Of a stretch of DNA of 64,000 bases, positions 44,353 to 55,496 are shown piece by piece. The stretch's first letter is position 1, and each line of letters opens with the position of its first letter. The notes under the pieces were generated by a model. That model was given only the letters and a program-made list of their open reading frames with translations. It was not told where the DNA came from and did no database searches. The stretch is taken from the NCBI GenBank assembly GCA_002221725.1, contig NJFT01000077.1, positions 96,890-160,889 of the forward strand. The letters run 5' to 3'. Both the position numbers and the translations under genes were made by a program. The DNA comes from Scedosporium boydii. Lineage: Eukaryota > Ascomycota > Sordariomycetes > Microascales > Microascaceae.

Positions 44353-46426
44353 ATGTTGGCGCCTAGATTATTACCTCGCCGCGGGCTCGGCGTGACTCTG
44401 GCATTGTTTGTGTTTATACTATTCGCCGCATACCAAATCCTTGGGATTCCTGCGGCATCGCTGGGATATCGCCAACCTGATATCCTAGTTGATAGGAGAG
44501 AAAAGGAACAGACACCGTTACGGGATCCACCAACACCAGAAGCGCAGCAAGAGGAGACCACTATCGAGGAGAGTCGTGGAGATGGGAGCGGACAAGCCGA
44601 CGAGACAGACATCTCCCACGCCCGGGATGATGAGCCTGCGGATGATGTTGTTGCGGATTCGAAGCTTCACCCGATTCTACAGCTTGTGAAACAAGCCGAC
44701 AAAGAAAGAGAGGGGATTCTATCTAGACAATCTACAACCCTCGAGGATGCCGTCGCGGAATATCGAAGGAGGTACAAAATTGCGCCGCCGCCGAACTTCG
44801 ACAAATGGTACGAGTTCGCCAAGGAGAGGAACGTCATGCTCATTGACGAATTCGACATGATTCAGGAGATGCTCACGCCTTTCTGGGGCTTGAAACCAGA
44901 AACCCTTCGAAAAAGGGCTGCAGAGGCACTGGGGTATAGCAACCATCTCATCGGCATATTGATTCGCGACCACCAGGTGGTCCTTCAGCAGGGTGGTAAG
45001 GCATGGGAGAGAAAGGCCCTTGGGCAGATGCTGAGCAACATTACGCAGTATTTGCCGGACATGGATCTTGCGTTTAATGAGTTTGATGAGCCGCGGGTGG
45101 TGTTGCAGCATGACGACCTTTCTAGACTGGTCGCTAAAGGGAGGGACGTCAGTATGGCGGCTGCGGCGGCGAACCAGGGGCTCTCTAATAGTTTTACAAA
45201 GGACATAAAGGGGCTTGGTAATGGAAAGTCCATTCGGGAGGTGTCTAATAGCCGCTTCGTGAATGTAGGGAGACAATCCGCATGGGCCATATCTCGCATG
45301 AGCTGCCCCCCAGATAGCCCTGCACGCTCCCTCGAGGACGGCGAAGACGACTTGGTGGACGATACGAAAGGCTACTGCACCGAAGGCGAGCTCTGTTTCA
45401 TTTCCAACATGACGGCCTTTACCGACATCTGCTCGAGTCCATCCTTCCGGTCCAACTACGGCTTCTTCGACAGACCCAACGCTTTCAGCGTCACGCACGA
45501 CCTCGTCCCCATCTTCTCCCAATCCAAGCTATCCACATACTCCGACATCCTCTTCCCCTCCCACTGGTACTGGGCCAACAAAGTCCCGTACAACGAATCC
45601 TCCGACAGTCCCTGGTCCTCGAAGCGCGACGAGCTCTACTGGCGCGGCTCCACAACTGGAGGCTTCAGCCGCTGGGGTGGTTGGCGCCATCACCACCGCC
45701 AACACTTCGTCCAAACCCTCAACGACGCCTCCACTGAATCCCTCATCCTCACCACACCACAAACCAATGAATCCACAACAACCGAACCCCCCTTCCTCGC
45801 CGAAAAACAACCTCTCGAAACTCACGCCCACCTCTTCAATGTCACCTTCTCCCACATCGGCCAATGCGACCCAGGCGACTGCTCCGCCCAACGCCACGCC
45901 TTCACGCTCGCACCCTACGCCGCCCAGCACGACGCCTGGGCCTCCAAGTTCCTCCTCGACCTCGACGGCAACGCCTTCTCGGGGCGGTTTCAGGCCTTTT
46001 TGAGGAGTCGAAGCCTCGTGTTCAAGTTTGCTCTGTTTAGGGAGTGGACGACCGCGAGTTGGCTCGGTGCTTGGAGGGACTATGTGCCGCTTTCGCTGGG
46101 CGGTGGGGAGTGGGTTGAGGCTGTGAGGTATTTAGCTGAGGAAGAGGAGGGGAAGTCTGTTGCTGAGGCGATGGCGGAGGGGAGTAGGGAGTGGGCCGGG
46201 AGGGTGTTGAGGAGGGAGGATATGGAGGTTTGGTTCTTTAGGTTGTTGCTTGAGTGAGTTTCCCCCTTTACGTTTCCTCGTCTCTTTTTGGGTTTATGTT
46301 TCTTCCTGGAAACAAAACCTCCCACGGTTTTGCCGACGCTGTTATCTACGACTTGCTAACTTGAACTGGGATAGATATGGGAGAGTCATTGATGATAATA
46401 GGGAGAACATTGGCTTTACCCTGTGA
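44353..46426 (+). CDS. CAP10-like glycosyltransferase (GT90 family), type II membrane protein
   Basis: Exons are 44353-46253 and 46375-46426 (GTGAGT donor, GGATAG acceptor), giving 650 aa. I start at the ATG at 44353; the frame is open 11 codons upstream but only from GTG. A short basic cytosolic tail (RLLPRRG) precedes one membrane segment (VTLALFVFILFAAYQIL, about 13-30), then an acidic/Pro-rich stem and a luminal domain. GT90/CAP10 features are EFDEPRVVL, the DILFPSHWYW segment, ELYWRGSTTGG, FSRWGGWRHHHRQ, LLDLDGNAFSGRFQAFLRS, then LVFKFALFREWTT and YVPLSLGG. The second exon adds YGRVIDDNRENIGF, a typical family ending. In Cryptococcus, CAP10 family members act on capsule and glycan synthesis; the substrate here is unknown. 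Confidence 0.86.
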
Positions 46427-46866
46427 GAGCGAGTGTATATATGGCATCTTAAATGATTTTAGATACCCTAGCTTGTAGGGGATGATTTGATGACGTGCAT
46501 ATTGGGATTGGCATTTCGCATTGGAGTTCGGGCTTTGTTTTTCTTCTTTTCTGGTATATAGGAGGAAGCTAGACAGAATATCCCCTTACGATATTACCAT
46601 CGCATTGAAAAAGGAAACTTTCGCATCATACTTGCAGCCTGATTATCACCATTGTCATTGAACTTGAAGAATTGGAGGGCTGTATCTACGCAGTACCATG
46701 CCTGGCCAGTATATGACCTTTTTAATCATCGGGTATCCCATAACCTCGATACTAAACATTCCTTCCTCGCATCATTACATGTGGCCACTTCCGATTTTCC
46801 CTCATTCCCCTTCAAAAAACCATCTCCGTCAAGGCATCTCGTCACTCGTCGTGCCAAGCCATCTCA
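46427..46866. other. Convergent 3' region between the CAP10-like gene and PAF1
   Basis: About 440 bases of 3' flanks with no gene. The stretch just below 46866 remains open in other frames but only as a shadow of PAF1. Confidence 0.6.
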
Positions 46867-48366
46867 TCACTCGTCCTCATCACCTTCTGCGTCCTCTTCA
46901 TCAGAACGCGATCCTCCATTCCTCGCAGGCGATGAATTATCCCTGCGGCGCTCGCCATCCGCACCACCATTCGTCTTCTCGGCACCGTTCGCCCTCTCCT
47001 GCTCACCGTCCTCCTCCTCTTCATCCCAGCCATGAGGGTGCTCCTTGTACTTAAGCGCGTGCTCCCTAAGCTCATCGCTAGGATCCTCAACGGTAACCTC
47101 GAGCTGGTCCACCACCGCCTGGCCATCGTCCGCCTCGAGACCCCTAGTAAGGTCGATTCGCTTCTGTCTCTGAGGTCGAATGGTGGAGCGTTGCATCACG
47201 GGGTAGTACCAAACCGCCTTCTGTCCCTCGATATCTCCATCGCTGTAGCCCATGATGAGTTCGTGGCTGTACTTGGTCTTGTGGTCGAGTTCAGTCTCCT
47301 TGACAGTCTCGTACGCACGCAACCGGTCGAATTGGAAGCAAGGGCCAGATTCGCCCTGTGCTGTGTAAAGCTCCTCTTCACCGTTTTCTGGATTGTCAAT
47401 GTCGAACTTGGCCCTGAACCGCTGGGCATCCTCGACCGTCTTCGTCAGGTAGTAGTCGTAGTTCGTGCAAGGCGCCGGCTTCGAGTGGTTAGTAGGGTCA
47501 CGCTCCCACATCTCCATCGCCTCCGCATAAGCCGCATCCTCGGCAGGGGTCCGATCGCAAGGCTTGAACAAGCCACTAAGGAGACGCGTATCGTAAGAAG
47601 TACCGCTGTGCACGGGCGCATTGAGGAATTTGACTGTGACGTAGGCGCCAGCATCGGGGAACGAGTCCAAGTCGGGAAGAATGGGGAAGACGTCGACAAC
47701 CTTCGCGTTCTTCTTCAGAGGGTGCTTCAGCTTGCTGGGGTCGTTGAGATACTTCTCAGCCACCTCGAATCCGTGATCGATCTTTCGACGAATGTTAGCG
47801 GGCGAATCGTCAGGTTCGGGCGCGGGACGCTTCTCCGGGCGGCGAAGGTTGTCTTTGTTGATAAGGGCGCCGCCTCCGGAACGGCGGATCGTGGAAGAGA
47901 TGTATTCGGTTCGGCGAAGGAAGGAGACGGGCTGGTCGCCCATTTTCGAGCGGGAGAGAGATGCGAGGGGACGGAGGAGTGCTTTGTCGTGAGGGTGGAC
48001 GGAAGGGGTTTCATTCGGCGCTTGGATCGCTAAAGGGGAGAATATTTAGAGACGCGGTTGGGATAATCCATGTTTAGGGGCAGGTAGACACATACAGCTC
48101 TCGTCACCATCAAAAATGCCAGGCATGCCGACGAGGTCCAAGGGCATACCCAATTCGGCATCCGCCTCGATATTCAAGGGCTGCTCGCGGACCAGCCGCG
48201 ACGCGAAGCCCGGCGTGGTGTACTGCCCACTCGAGAGGCCAGTGTTCGGGATGTCAAGAAGCTTCGGGGGGATCGAAGGCGGAGGGAGGGCGTTGGAATA
48301 GCGAATCCTCGCGATGAAGTCTTGGTGGATAACCCGGCCACCGCCGGACGATGAAGATTTGCTCAT
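46867..48366 (-). CDS. PAF1: RNA polymerase II-associated Paf1 complex subunit Paf1
   Basis: Scaffold subunit of the Paf1 elongation complex, needed for H2B ubiquitination and H3K4/K36 methylation. Exons are 48096-48366 and 46867-48029, with a 66-bp intron (GTATGT donor, CTTTAG acceptor), giving 477 aa. The ATG at 48366 (MSKSSSSGGGRVIHQDFIAR) is chosen because family members start near here. Key blocks: IARIRYSNALPPPSIPPKLL, NIEADAELGMPLDLVGMPG, VSFLRRTEYISS and the C-terminal acidic region (DEEEEDGEQE ... EEDAEGDEDE). The intron falls in SIQAPNETPSVHPHDKALL. An acidic, low-complexity tail is normal for Paf1. Confidence 0.93.
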
Positions 48367-49091
48367 TGCGTCGAATTTGGATGGAATTATCCCTCTTGGA
48401 TCTGAAGTCAGTTGCAAGAAAGGACGTGGATGTGAGGGGGAGAATTGGAGTGCTGTGGCGGGTTTCAGCACGAAGTTGGGATGAAGTCGCGGCTTGGGGG
48501 GCGTGATGGAAGAAAAAGTGACTAGGGTCTAGCGCGAGGCTGAGATTTGCGGAATGTACGAACCTGCCAGGGGAGCGCTGGTCGTTGCTGCCAATTGCGC
48601 ACAGTTCCGCTGACTCTCAGCACGGAGCGAACTCCACCTCCAAGGAGAATCGAGAAGTTGTGATCAGCTGCATGCGGAATACTGAGGTATTATTTCAATA
48701 ATTCCTGAAATATCGAATTGGTAATTCTCAGATTCTGTAAAGCTTCCGGGTTATCTATTCGCCAGTCTGTCTGTGCCCAGCAAACGTTCAATAACCAGGC
48801 AGCTGCCAGCGATGGAGACACGAAACTTCATAGCAAGAATGAACTTTCGAATATTCATTAAAAAAGCTCTATAATTCTGTCCAAGCCATACATCAATGTT
48901 TTTACAAGGCCCACCCAGTAACCAGGGTTTTCGCATCGCCGGCCTCCAAGTCGTAACATTATTCCAGCCAGATTTGATGGCTGTGCCCCGCTCCCAACCC
49001 AACTGCCATTTTCACCGAAACCTTGGTAAGTATCTGAGTAGTGATACTCGGATCGCGAAAGAAAGAAGGGGAAAAAAAAAAGGCTCTGTCC
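48367..49091. other. Intergenic region between RER1 and PAF1
   Basis: About 725 bases: the PAF1 5' flank (the PAF1 frame is open for 35 codons above the chosen ATG) and the RER1 3' flank. A run of A residues lies at 49071-49081. No gene is seen. Confidence 0.55.
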
Positions 49092-49908
49092 TTAGTTGCT
49101 GTTCTTGACATAGCTCTTCTTTCCGAAGGAGAAGGGAACGTAGCGGTACTTGATCATGTGCTGAATCTGCCTCCTCACTACAACACCGACACGCGTTAGC
49201 ACAAATCCTGGCAGGCTGCAGGACGAAGGATGAGGGGACTAAGGGGCGAAACTGACTCGTCAAGACGAAGAGAATGATCCAGTACATGACAAGGACGGGC
49301 CAGAAGACTGGCACGTTGAAAATTTCGAACCAACTGCACAAGAAGGCAATGCCGATGGCGCGGGTAGCCCAGTACCAGAACTTGAACTCGGGAAGACGGC
49401 GGATGAAGGGCTTGAATTCGTCATCGGCTTTGGTGGGGAGACCGCCCGCAGCGCCATCCTCCATGTCTTGGTCTAAGGCATCGCTCGAAGGGTCAAATTT
49501 GGGTTGCAAGAAGGCTAGGAAGAGGTTCAGAAGGTAGATTCCGAGAGCGTAGGCCACTGCGATTCACATGTTAGAAATGACTGTTATCAGGCTCGTCGCT
49601 TTTGGCAGCCCTGGAGATGCAGGATTTGGAAAACCAGGACTCGAGGTGTTCATACCGATGTACCAGCCTTGCGCAACAAAAATTCGGATGAAAAATAACA
49701 CCAGGAAGGTCGCCGTTCCTACCCATCGATATAATACGAAAGGTGTTGACTGATCGAGGAGAGCTTGGTATCTCTGCTCACGAAAGTTAGCGAAACGGCC
49801 CCCGGGAAGCCCGGACATGTATCTCCTAGACAAACTTGCCCTCTGAAGATTGGAGGTGTGTGTAGAGACAGCCTCAAAAGGCGTCTGTTCCGGCTCAATC
49901 GAGTTCAT
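49092..49908 (-). CDS. RER1: Golgi-to-ER retrieval receptor Rer1
   Basis: Recycles ER membrane proteins from the cis-Golgi in COPI vesicles. Exons are 49656-49908, 49257-49556 and 49092-49177 (212 aa). Intron 1 has a GTATGA donor and CGCAG acceptor. Intron 2 has the less usual donor GTCAGT and acceptor TTGTAG; its use is supported because the join restores the family block [19 protein letters not shown]. Four membrane segments are visible: around [37 protein letters not shown], and a pair in [18 protein letters not shown] and [16 protein letters not shown]. The cytosolic tail [13 protein letters not shown] is typical. It is divergent from the enoyl-CoA hydratase gene. Confidence 0.94.
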
Positions 49909-50735
49909 CTTGAGGTGGAAAATAAGGTCTAGGGACGCGAAGACGATGCGGACAGGCTGGCGCGAAGCGTAAGGGCCAAAGAGGAGAGTCCGTGTCAAGT
50001 GACGGAGGATCGATGCAGATCTCGAAATAAAAGTATTGTAGATTGATTAATTCCCTGACGGAGACTTGCAAGGGCCTAATAGAGAGAGCTCCGTTCCTCA
50101 ACTCTGCGAAAAAGAACTATCGCGAATTTGGTTGAAAGGGGGAAACTATACGTGCCTAGGGGGAAGAGGCGATTTCTAGCTACTTCGTACAATTAAAATT
50201 CAGCCACGTAAGTTTGCGACACAGCACTAAACAGGCAGGAAGCGTCTTCCAGGGGGGCTTAGCCTTTGCTGCAATTGAACCTATTCAATTGTGCATGCAA
50301 ATGTGTCAAGGCAGAGTGGATACTTTAGTCATAAGTGGGGCTTCGTTATGCCTTCGCTCTGAACTCTACCTTGGTCTTTTCCACAGCTGCTAACAGCTGT
50401 TTGTTCGGCGCTGTAAGCCCAATCTGAACCGAGGTGACCCGGGACAACATGAAGCGGGAGCTGGTTAGTAATGCCGACCGAAAGCCGATAGTTTCCAGCT
50501 CTCCAATAGTTCTTTCATGATGTTTGCAGCTTGCCAACTTGGAATTAGAAAGATTTGACCTTGGAAGCAATCGCAATTTGCATTGATGCTACTTGGTTAT
50601 AAGTGCGTCTCCTGCTGAAGCAATTGCCCTCATTAAACGCCTACCTGCCTCGCATTCCCATCTTCAAGTGATATATCCATCACTTGAAGCTCCCCACCCC
50701 TCCCCCCAAGTTCCACAAGAGCTCTATCAGCCAGG
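49909..50735. promoter_or_regulatory. Divergent upstream region of RER1 and enoyl-CoA hydratase
   Basis: About 830 bases between two divergent ATGs. It contains one TACGAAGTA copy (reverse orientation, 50181) 273 bases upstream of the RER1 start. A short unassigned frame at 50346-50576 (minus) has no recognisable product. No other regulatory motif is identified. Confidence 0.5.
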
Positions 50736-51682
50736 ATGAACACTGCCAGGTGCTTGAGGCCAATTGCCTCGCGATTCCAGCCCACCACTCTTCCCCGCGT
50801 GGTGCGTCGCTATTCTTCCAACGCCGCCTACGAGTACATTCAGGTTTCCAAGCCCAAGCCTGGTGTTAGCCAAGGTATCTAGCTCCCCCGTCCCCCCATA
50901 ACGATTTCCCCAGCGTCATATATCGGTGCTTAACATTGCAAATTATAACAGTCACTCTCAACCGCCCCAAGGCCCTCAATGCCCTGTGCACGCCGCTCAT
51001 CAAGGAGCTGAACCAAGCCCTTACTGAACTCAATGCGTCGGACGACACCTCCGTCATCATCCTCACCGGCTCCGAGCGCGCCTTCGCCGCTGGCGCTGAT
51101 ATCAAGGAGATGGCCCCGCTCACGTTCTCCAAGGCCTACACCGAGTCCTTCATCGAGTCGTGGTCTCTCCTCACCACCCAGGTCAAGAAGCCCATCATCG
51201 CTGCTGTCTCGGGCCACGCCCTCGGTGGTGGCTGTGAGCTCGCTATGATGTCCGACCTCATCTACTGTACCGAGAAGGCCAACTTCGGCCAGCCCGAGGT
51301 CAAGCTCGGTACCATCCCCGGTGCCGGAGGCAGCCAGCGTCTGACTAGGGCCGTTGGCAAGTCCAAGGCTATGGAGATCATCCTTACTGGCAAGTCCTTC
51401 TCTGGTGTCGAGGCTGCCCAGTGGGGTGTTGCGGCGAGGGCGTTCCCTACCTACGAGGCGCTCATGGAGGAGACTCTCAAGACGGCTGAGACCATTGCCG
51501 GATACTCTCGAGTTGCCGTCCAGGCGTGCAAGGAGGTCGTCAACAAGAGCCAGGACCTACCCCTTAGGGATGGTGTTGAGTACGAGAGGAGGGTGTTCCA
51601 CTCTCTGTTCGGAAGCGAGGATCAGAAGGTCGGCATGAAGGCCTTTGCGGAGAAGAAGAAGCCCGAGTGGACCCATTCGTAA
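50736..51682 (+). CDS. ECH1: Mitochondrial enoyl-CoA hydratase (crotonase family)
   Basis: Hydrates 2-enoyl-CoA to 3-hydroxyacyl-CoA in mitochondrial fatty-acid and amino-acid catabolism. Exons are 50736-50874 and 50952-51682 (289 aa), with intron GTATCT ... ATAACAG. The first 30 residues (NTARCLRPIASRFQ ... RVVRRYSS) form an Arg/Ser-rich mitochondrial presequence. The crotonase core is clear: TLNRPKALNALC, the oxyanion-hole segment FAAGADIKEMA, SGHALGGGCELAMM with the first catalytic Glu, and FGQPEVKLGTIPGAGGSQRL with the second. It also has ARAFPTYEAL and the C-terminal F-x-G-S-E-D-Q-K-x-G-M-K-A-F helix. Length and motifs match ECHS1. The symbol is descriptive; fungal names vary. Confidence 0.92.
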
Positions 51683-52499
51683 AGTCGGGAATGGGGGGGT
51701 AGGAGTGCCACGTTGACAATACTGTGTTGATATTGTACAATAGTATAGTACAATAGTATACGGCTTCTTGGCTACCCTACCTGTGCTCGCATTTCTAGAA
51801 TTTCGGTCTTGCCAGTAGAGTGATGAAAACGTAATTCAGGCCGCCTACGACGATGGCAACGAGGCCTTGGCTTTGAACGCCTGATATAGCGAACTGGTCT
51901 ATGCTCCAAGGTTCAAGAGAGGGTGGGTTACAACTCATAAGAAAGGTGTTCCTCGCCAAGTGCACTGGGCCAGGGCTGCTGGCAGCCACCTATCATGGAA
52001 ATCAATGCGAGCCGGGCATCCTTCCATTTGTGCATCAAGTAATCCGCCTTAGTTGGGCACTGAGATGCTTAGAGTCTTGCCACATCAGTCATTTCGCAGA
52101 AATCAAAATGCATATGTCTGTCTCGCCCAACTCGCATGCTTTCCTCTGCACGTCTTACAAGTTGGCTAAAATAGTCTGGTTTGGTAATAGCCATGGGGCA
52201 TCGGGTTGGTTCAAGTGTGCCTGACTCGAGGATCAGATCCTTGCATCAAAATGGCGGCACCGTTACAGAGGTATTATACAATAAATGAGCCTATCCGCCA
52301 CGGTTACTTCGTACTTCCCGCCATTTTGCAGGGTTTAGCTCTGAACCCCAATTATTTCCCCCCCTTTGACCCATTCACATCCACGGCGTACAATACTCGT
52401 CGTGGGATTGATGGAACCGACCCCGATTTAAGCTTTAACTCTATCGCCATTCTTCCTGGGCTAGAGAGGTCCCCTGGGAGGGGCACGTAATTACGACAG
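51683..52499. other. Intergenic region between the enoyl-CoA hydratase and RING genes
   Basis: About 820 bases with no gene. It contains a 13-bp tandem duplication at 51735-51760 in the likely 3' UTR of the hydratase gene and one TACGAAGTA copy (reverse, 52305) 195 bases before the RING gene ATG. Confidence 0.55.
51735..51760. repeat. Perfect tandem duplication of a 13-bp unit
   Basis: GTACAATAGTATA occurs twice head to tail, 52 bases after the enoyl-CoA hydratase stop codon. The first copy is preceded by T, giving TGTACAATA, which fits the general shape of a Puf-protein site (UGUA followed by UA). Any binding is inference. Confidence 0.8.
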
Positions 52500-55496
52500 A
52501 TGGATATTCCGAGACCAGGTCTCGACCTCGAGAAGGAACTCACTTGCTCGGTAAGCTGATCGTCCCGTCGATCCTGTGCCCGCCCGTGTTCATTTCCCCC
52601 CAAGTTTCCATCCTTCTCCTGGTGCATCCTGCGACCAGGGTTGGGGTTCCATCCCCACCTCTAAATCCGAAGCCGTCTAACTCAACGATACCTCCGTCTC
52701 TAGATCTGCACGGAGCTTCTGTATCAACCTCTCACCCTTCTCGATTGCCTGCACACCTTTTGCGGTGCCTGTCTCAAAGACTGGTTCAGCTTCCAAGCCG
52801 CCTCCGCCCAAGATGCGCCGACCCCTCCCGCCCCGGGCACCCCCATCTTCACCTGCCCCTCATGCCGCTCCGGCGTGCGGGACACGAGGCATAATGCCAC
52901 CATCGCCACGCTGCTCGATTTATACTTGAAGGCGAACCCGGAGAAAGATCGCACCGATGCCGAGAAGGAGGAGATTGCGGCCAAGTTTAAGCGGGGGCAG
53001 GAGGTGTTGCCCAAGATTAACTTGGAGAAGTCGCCGGAACAACTGAGGGCTGAAGAGGAGGATCGTAGGCTGATGGAGGAGGTGCGGGCCATGAGCTTGA
53101 GGGAGGTGGGAGTCGAGTCTTCGTTGGCGCCTGCTTCGAGGAGAAGGAGGGGCGAGAGCAGGGATGCGAGCCAAGACAGCCGCACGAGAAGGGCGCGTGA
53201 GAGCTCTACGAGGCCGCGGGTTGAGGAGGGGGGAGGACGGACCAGGAGCAGGCACCCTCCCGATAGTAGTAGGCCGTCGGAGGAACGGAGACGTCGACGA
53301 AGCGAGTCGAGACGACGGCCCGATGAGACGGCGGCAGCGGCGGTGGAGGCGAGGACGCGGCAGATTGAACATCAGTCGTCGATCCGGTCACTCATCGGCT
53401 CTACAAACATGAGTGAGCGGGATATCGAGCGCGAGATTGAAGAATTTGCTCGTCAGATCCAGGAGGAGGGGATTCTTGACGGACTGGACCTTGATAATAT
53501 CGACCTCGAGAGGGATGATGAATTGAGTCGGAGGATCACGGAGGCATATAGGAGGCGGCAGAGGGAAAGAGCAAGGCAGCAAGAATCTGCTAGAGAGTCT
53601 GGTCGGGAATCCGGTAGAGAGTCTGGTAGAGAGTCTGCTAGGGAGTCTGCTAGGGAATCTGGTAGGGAATCGACACGGGCCAACCCCGCCGTGACAGACC
53701 CGCCGCCGGAGCCGAACCCGCCGGACGCACAACGGCCCAGAGAAGGTGATCGCGGAGCCGGCCGGCGAAGGAACTCGGCAGGGGCTAGGATGCACTCCGA
53801 GGACCGTAGCCGGACGCAGCAAGGCTCTCACCACCTCGGGGTTCAAGAGGAACCTCGACATCGCCGGAGGACGGCCAGTTCTTCACGTACTTCCACAGCC
53901 CCAGTCAACCCTAGCCCGATAATTGCTCCGACTGCTACTCGATCGCAAACCGATCTCAGAAGCCATACGCGTCCCGCGAATGTCACCAATCCGAGGGCTG
54001 TACTTACTGACAGTCGGGGCTCGAGCTCACCTGTGACCGTGCAGAGCCCAGCAGAAGGATCTCACTTGTCCTTTGCGAGCAGAGTACCTCTTCAAAATAA
54101 GACCGGCGTTGGGCCTCCGGAGCTACCTAGCCCCACTCGCATGCAGAGACCTCGTCGGCCCACCGAACTGTCGCTCGCGAATCGCTCTACTCACAGCAGC
54201 CCTCTCGACAGCCCGAACTCCCCCGCCCCTCAACGACCCCCACTCGTATTTATAGAACCGGCAATCAGCTGCTCGCGGTGCAACAAACAAAACATCGAGT
54301 ACAGCGTTCACTATAATTGTGGGATTTGCGCGGGCGGGAACTGGAATATTTGTCTGGATTGCTACCGAGGCGGCAGGGGCTGTCAGCACTGGTTCGGGTT
54401 CGGCTATGTTGCCCTTACGAAGTGGGAGAAGGCACGCGGGGCAAACCCTAGCATTGAGCCATTCCACATACTCAGGGCAAGCCGCTACCTTCCGCCCATG
54501 ATACGCCCCGTCAGGGGAGATGACGGGTGGCTACGTACGCCGGAGGACCCGATGGAAAGATTACAGAGCGGGACGTTTTGCGACAAGTGCTTGGCGTGGT
54601 CCAACGGCTGCTACTGGAGGTGCGATACCTGCAATGACGGTGACTGGGGCTTCTGCAACAACTGCGTCAACCAGGGCCGCTGCTGCTCACATCTGCTCCT
54701 ACCATATGTCTATCAACCACCCTCGACGCACAACACGCCGCCCGCAAGCCCTCGACCCCCGAAGCTCCCGCACAACACGGCTATTTTTACCGGATCCTCT
54801 GCTACGAACCTGAGCAGTTTCCAGTCCCTGACATTTATGACGAAGTGCGATATCTGCCAGGACCAGATCCCACCCACGCAGAGCCGGTATCACTGCTTCG
54901 AATGCGTGAGTTCTGTCGATCCGGACACGCAACCGGGCGACTACGATGTTTGCGTCTCCTGCTACACGGACCTCGTCAGCCGGCGGCGGATTAGCCCCGA
55001 AAACGGGCCGAGGGGTTGGAGAAGGTGTTTGGCCGGTCACAGGATGGTCATGATGGCATTCCAGGAGAGCACAGTGGGACAGCGGAGGTATATTGTGCGC
55101 GATCTCGTCGGCGGACGCCGGCTCCGGCCCAACCCTGTCGAGGGAACCTCGGCGCTGGTTTCCTGGTGTTGGCCGCAAGGCGACCAGAAGCTGGGACGGC
55201 TGGTTACGACGGACGTGGCCGCTACGGCACCGGCTGTCCCCGAAGGGGGTGGTGCTCTGCCAGAGGGGGTCGTGCGCGTCCAGACCTTCCCGCCAGACGG
55301 AGGACTGGGGCGAATAGCCAGGGCAAGATGGGGTTGGCTCCCAATACACCGCCAACGGGGAGAAGACGAGCTATATTTCCCACGGAATGCGGAGATTCGC
55401 GAAGTTGAGGAGGTTAATGACGAGTGGTACGTTGGGTCTTATATGGGAAATGTGGGCATATTTCCTGCGCCGTACGTGGTGCTTTTCTCGACATGA
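52500..55496 (+). CDS. RING finger / triple ZZ-like zinc finger / SH3 protein (candidate E3 ligase)
   Basis: Exons are 52500-52550 and 52704-55496 (947 aa); the GTAAGC/TCTCTAG intron splits the RING motif, which confirms the join. The RING is complete C3HC4: Cys16, Cys19, Cys32, His34, Cys37, Cys40, Cys68 and Cys71, with the LYQPLTLLDCLHTFC style seen in CHFR-like ligases. A long Arg/Ser/Glu-rich disordered part (about 100-530) includes a tandem RESG/RESA repeat (309-341). Three Cys-rich ZZ-like modules follow: CSRCNKQN ... CLDCYRGG (about 540), CDKCLAWSNGCYWRCDTC (about 640) and CDICQDQ ... CVSCYTD (about 730). The last 50 residues (ELYFPRNAEIREVEEV, EWYVGSYMGNVGIFPAPYVV) are an SH3 domain. 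It is a likely ubiquitin ligase; the substrate is unknown. Confidence 0.85.
53583..53678 (+). repeat. Tandem 12-bp minisatellite in coding sequence
   Basis: Eight consecutive 12-bp units of the type GARTCYGSTMGR encode four-residue repeats (E-S-A/G-R) in the RING/ZZ/SH3 protein. The units differ at synonymous and Ala/Gly positions. Copy number is likely to vary between strains. Confidence 0.85.

Larger units (their letters stand above)
3181..52313. repeat. Dispersed 9-bp motif TACGAAGTA (13 perfect copies)
   Basis: Perfect copies on the + strand begin at 3181, 4277, 5472, 9081, 28265, 28341, 28935 and 31781. Copies in reverse orientation (TACTTCGTA) begin at 12047, 18796, 20188, 50181 and 52305. 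A random 64-kb window should hold about 0.5 copies on both strands together. None falls inside a coding exon called here. Three (12047, 28935, 52305) extend to GAAGTACGAAGTA, a heptamer repeated in tandem. One-base variants occur at 5152, 11014, 12066, 20831, 20988, 27941 and 28684. The coordinates of this entry only bracket the first and last copies. Confidence 0.85.

Noticed and set aside
47032..48033. 333-codon frame on the + strand opposite PAF1
   Set aside because: It is a shadow of the PAF1 coding sequence in the opposite strand. PAF1 motifs are unambiguous and the plus-strand product is low-complexity.
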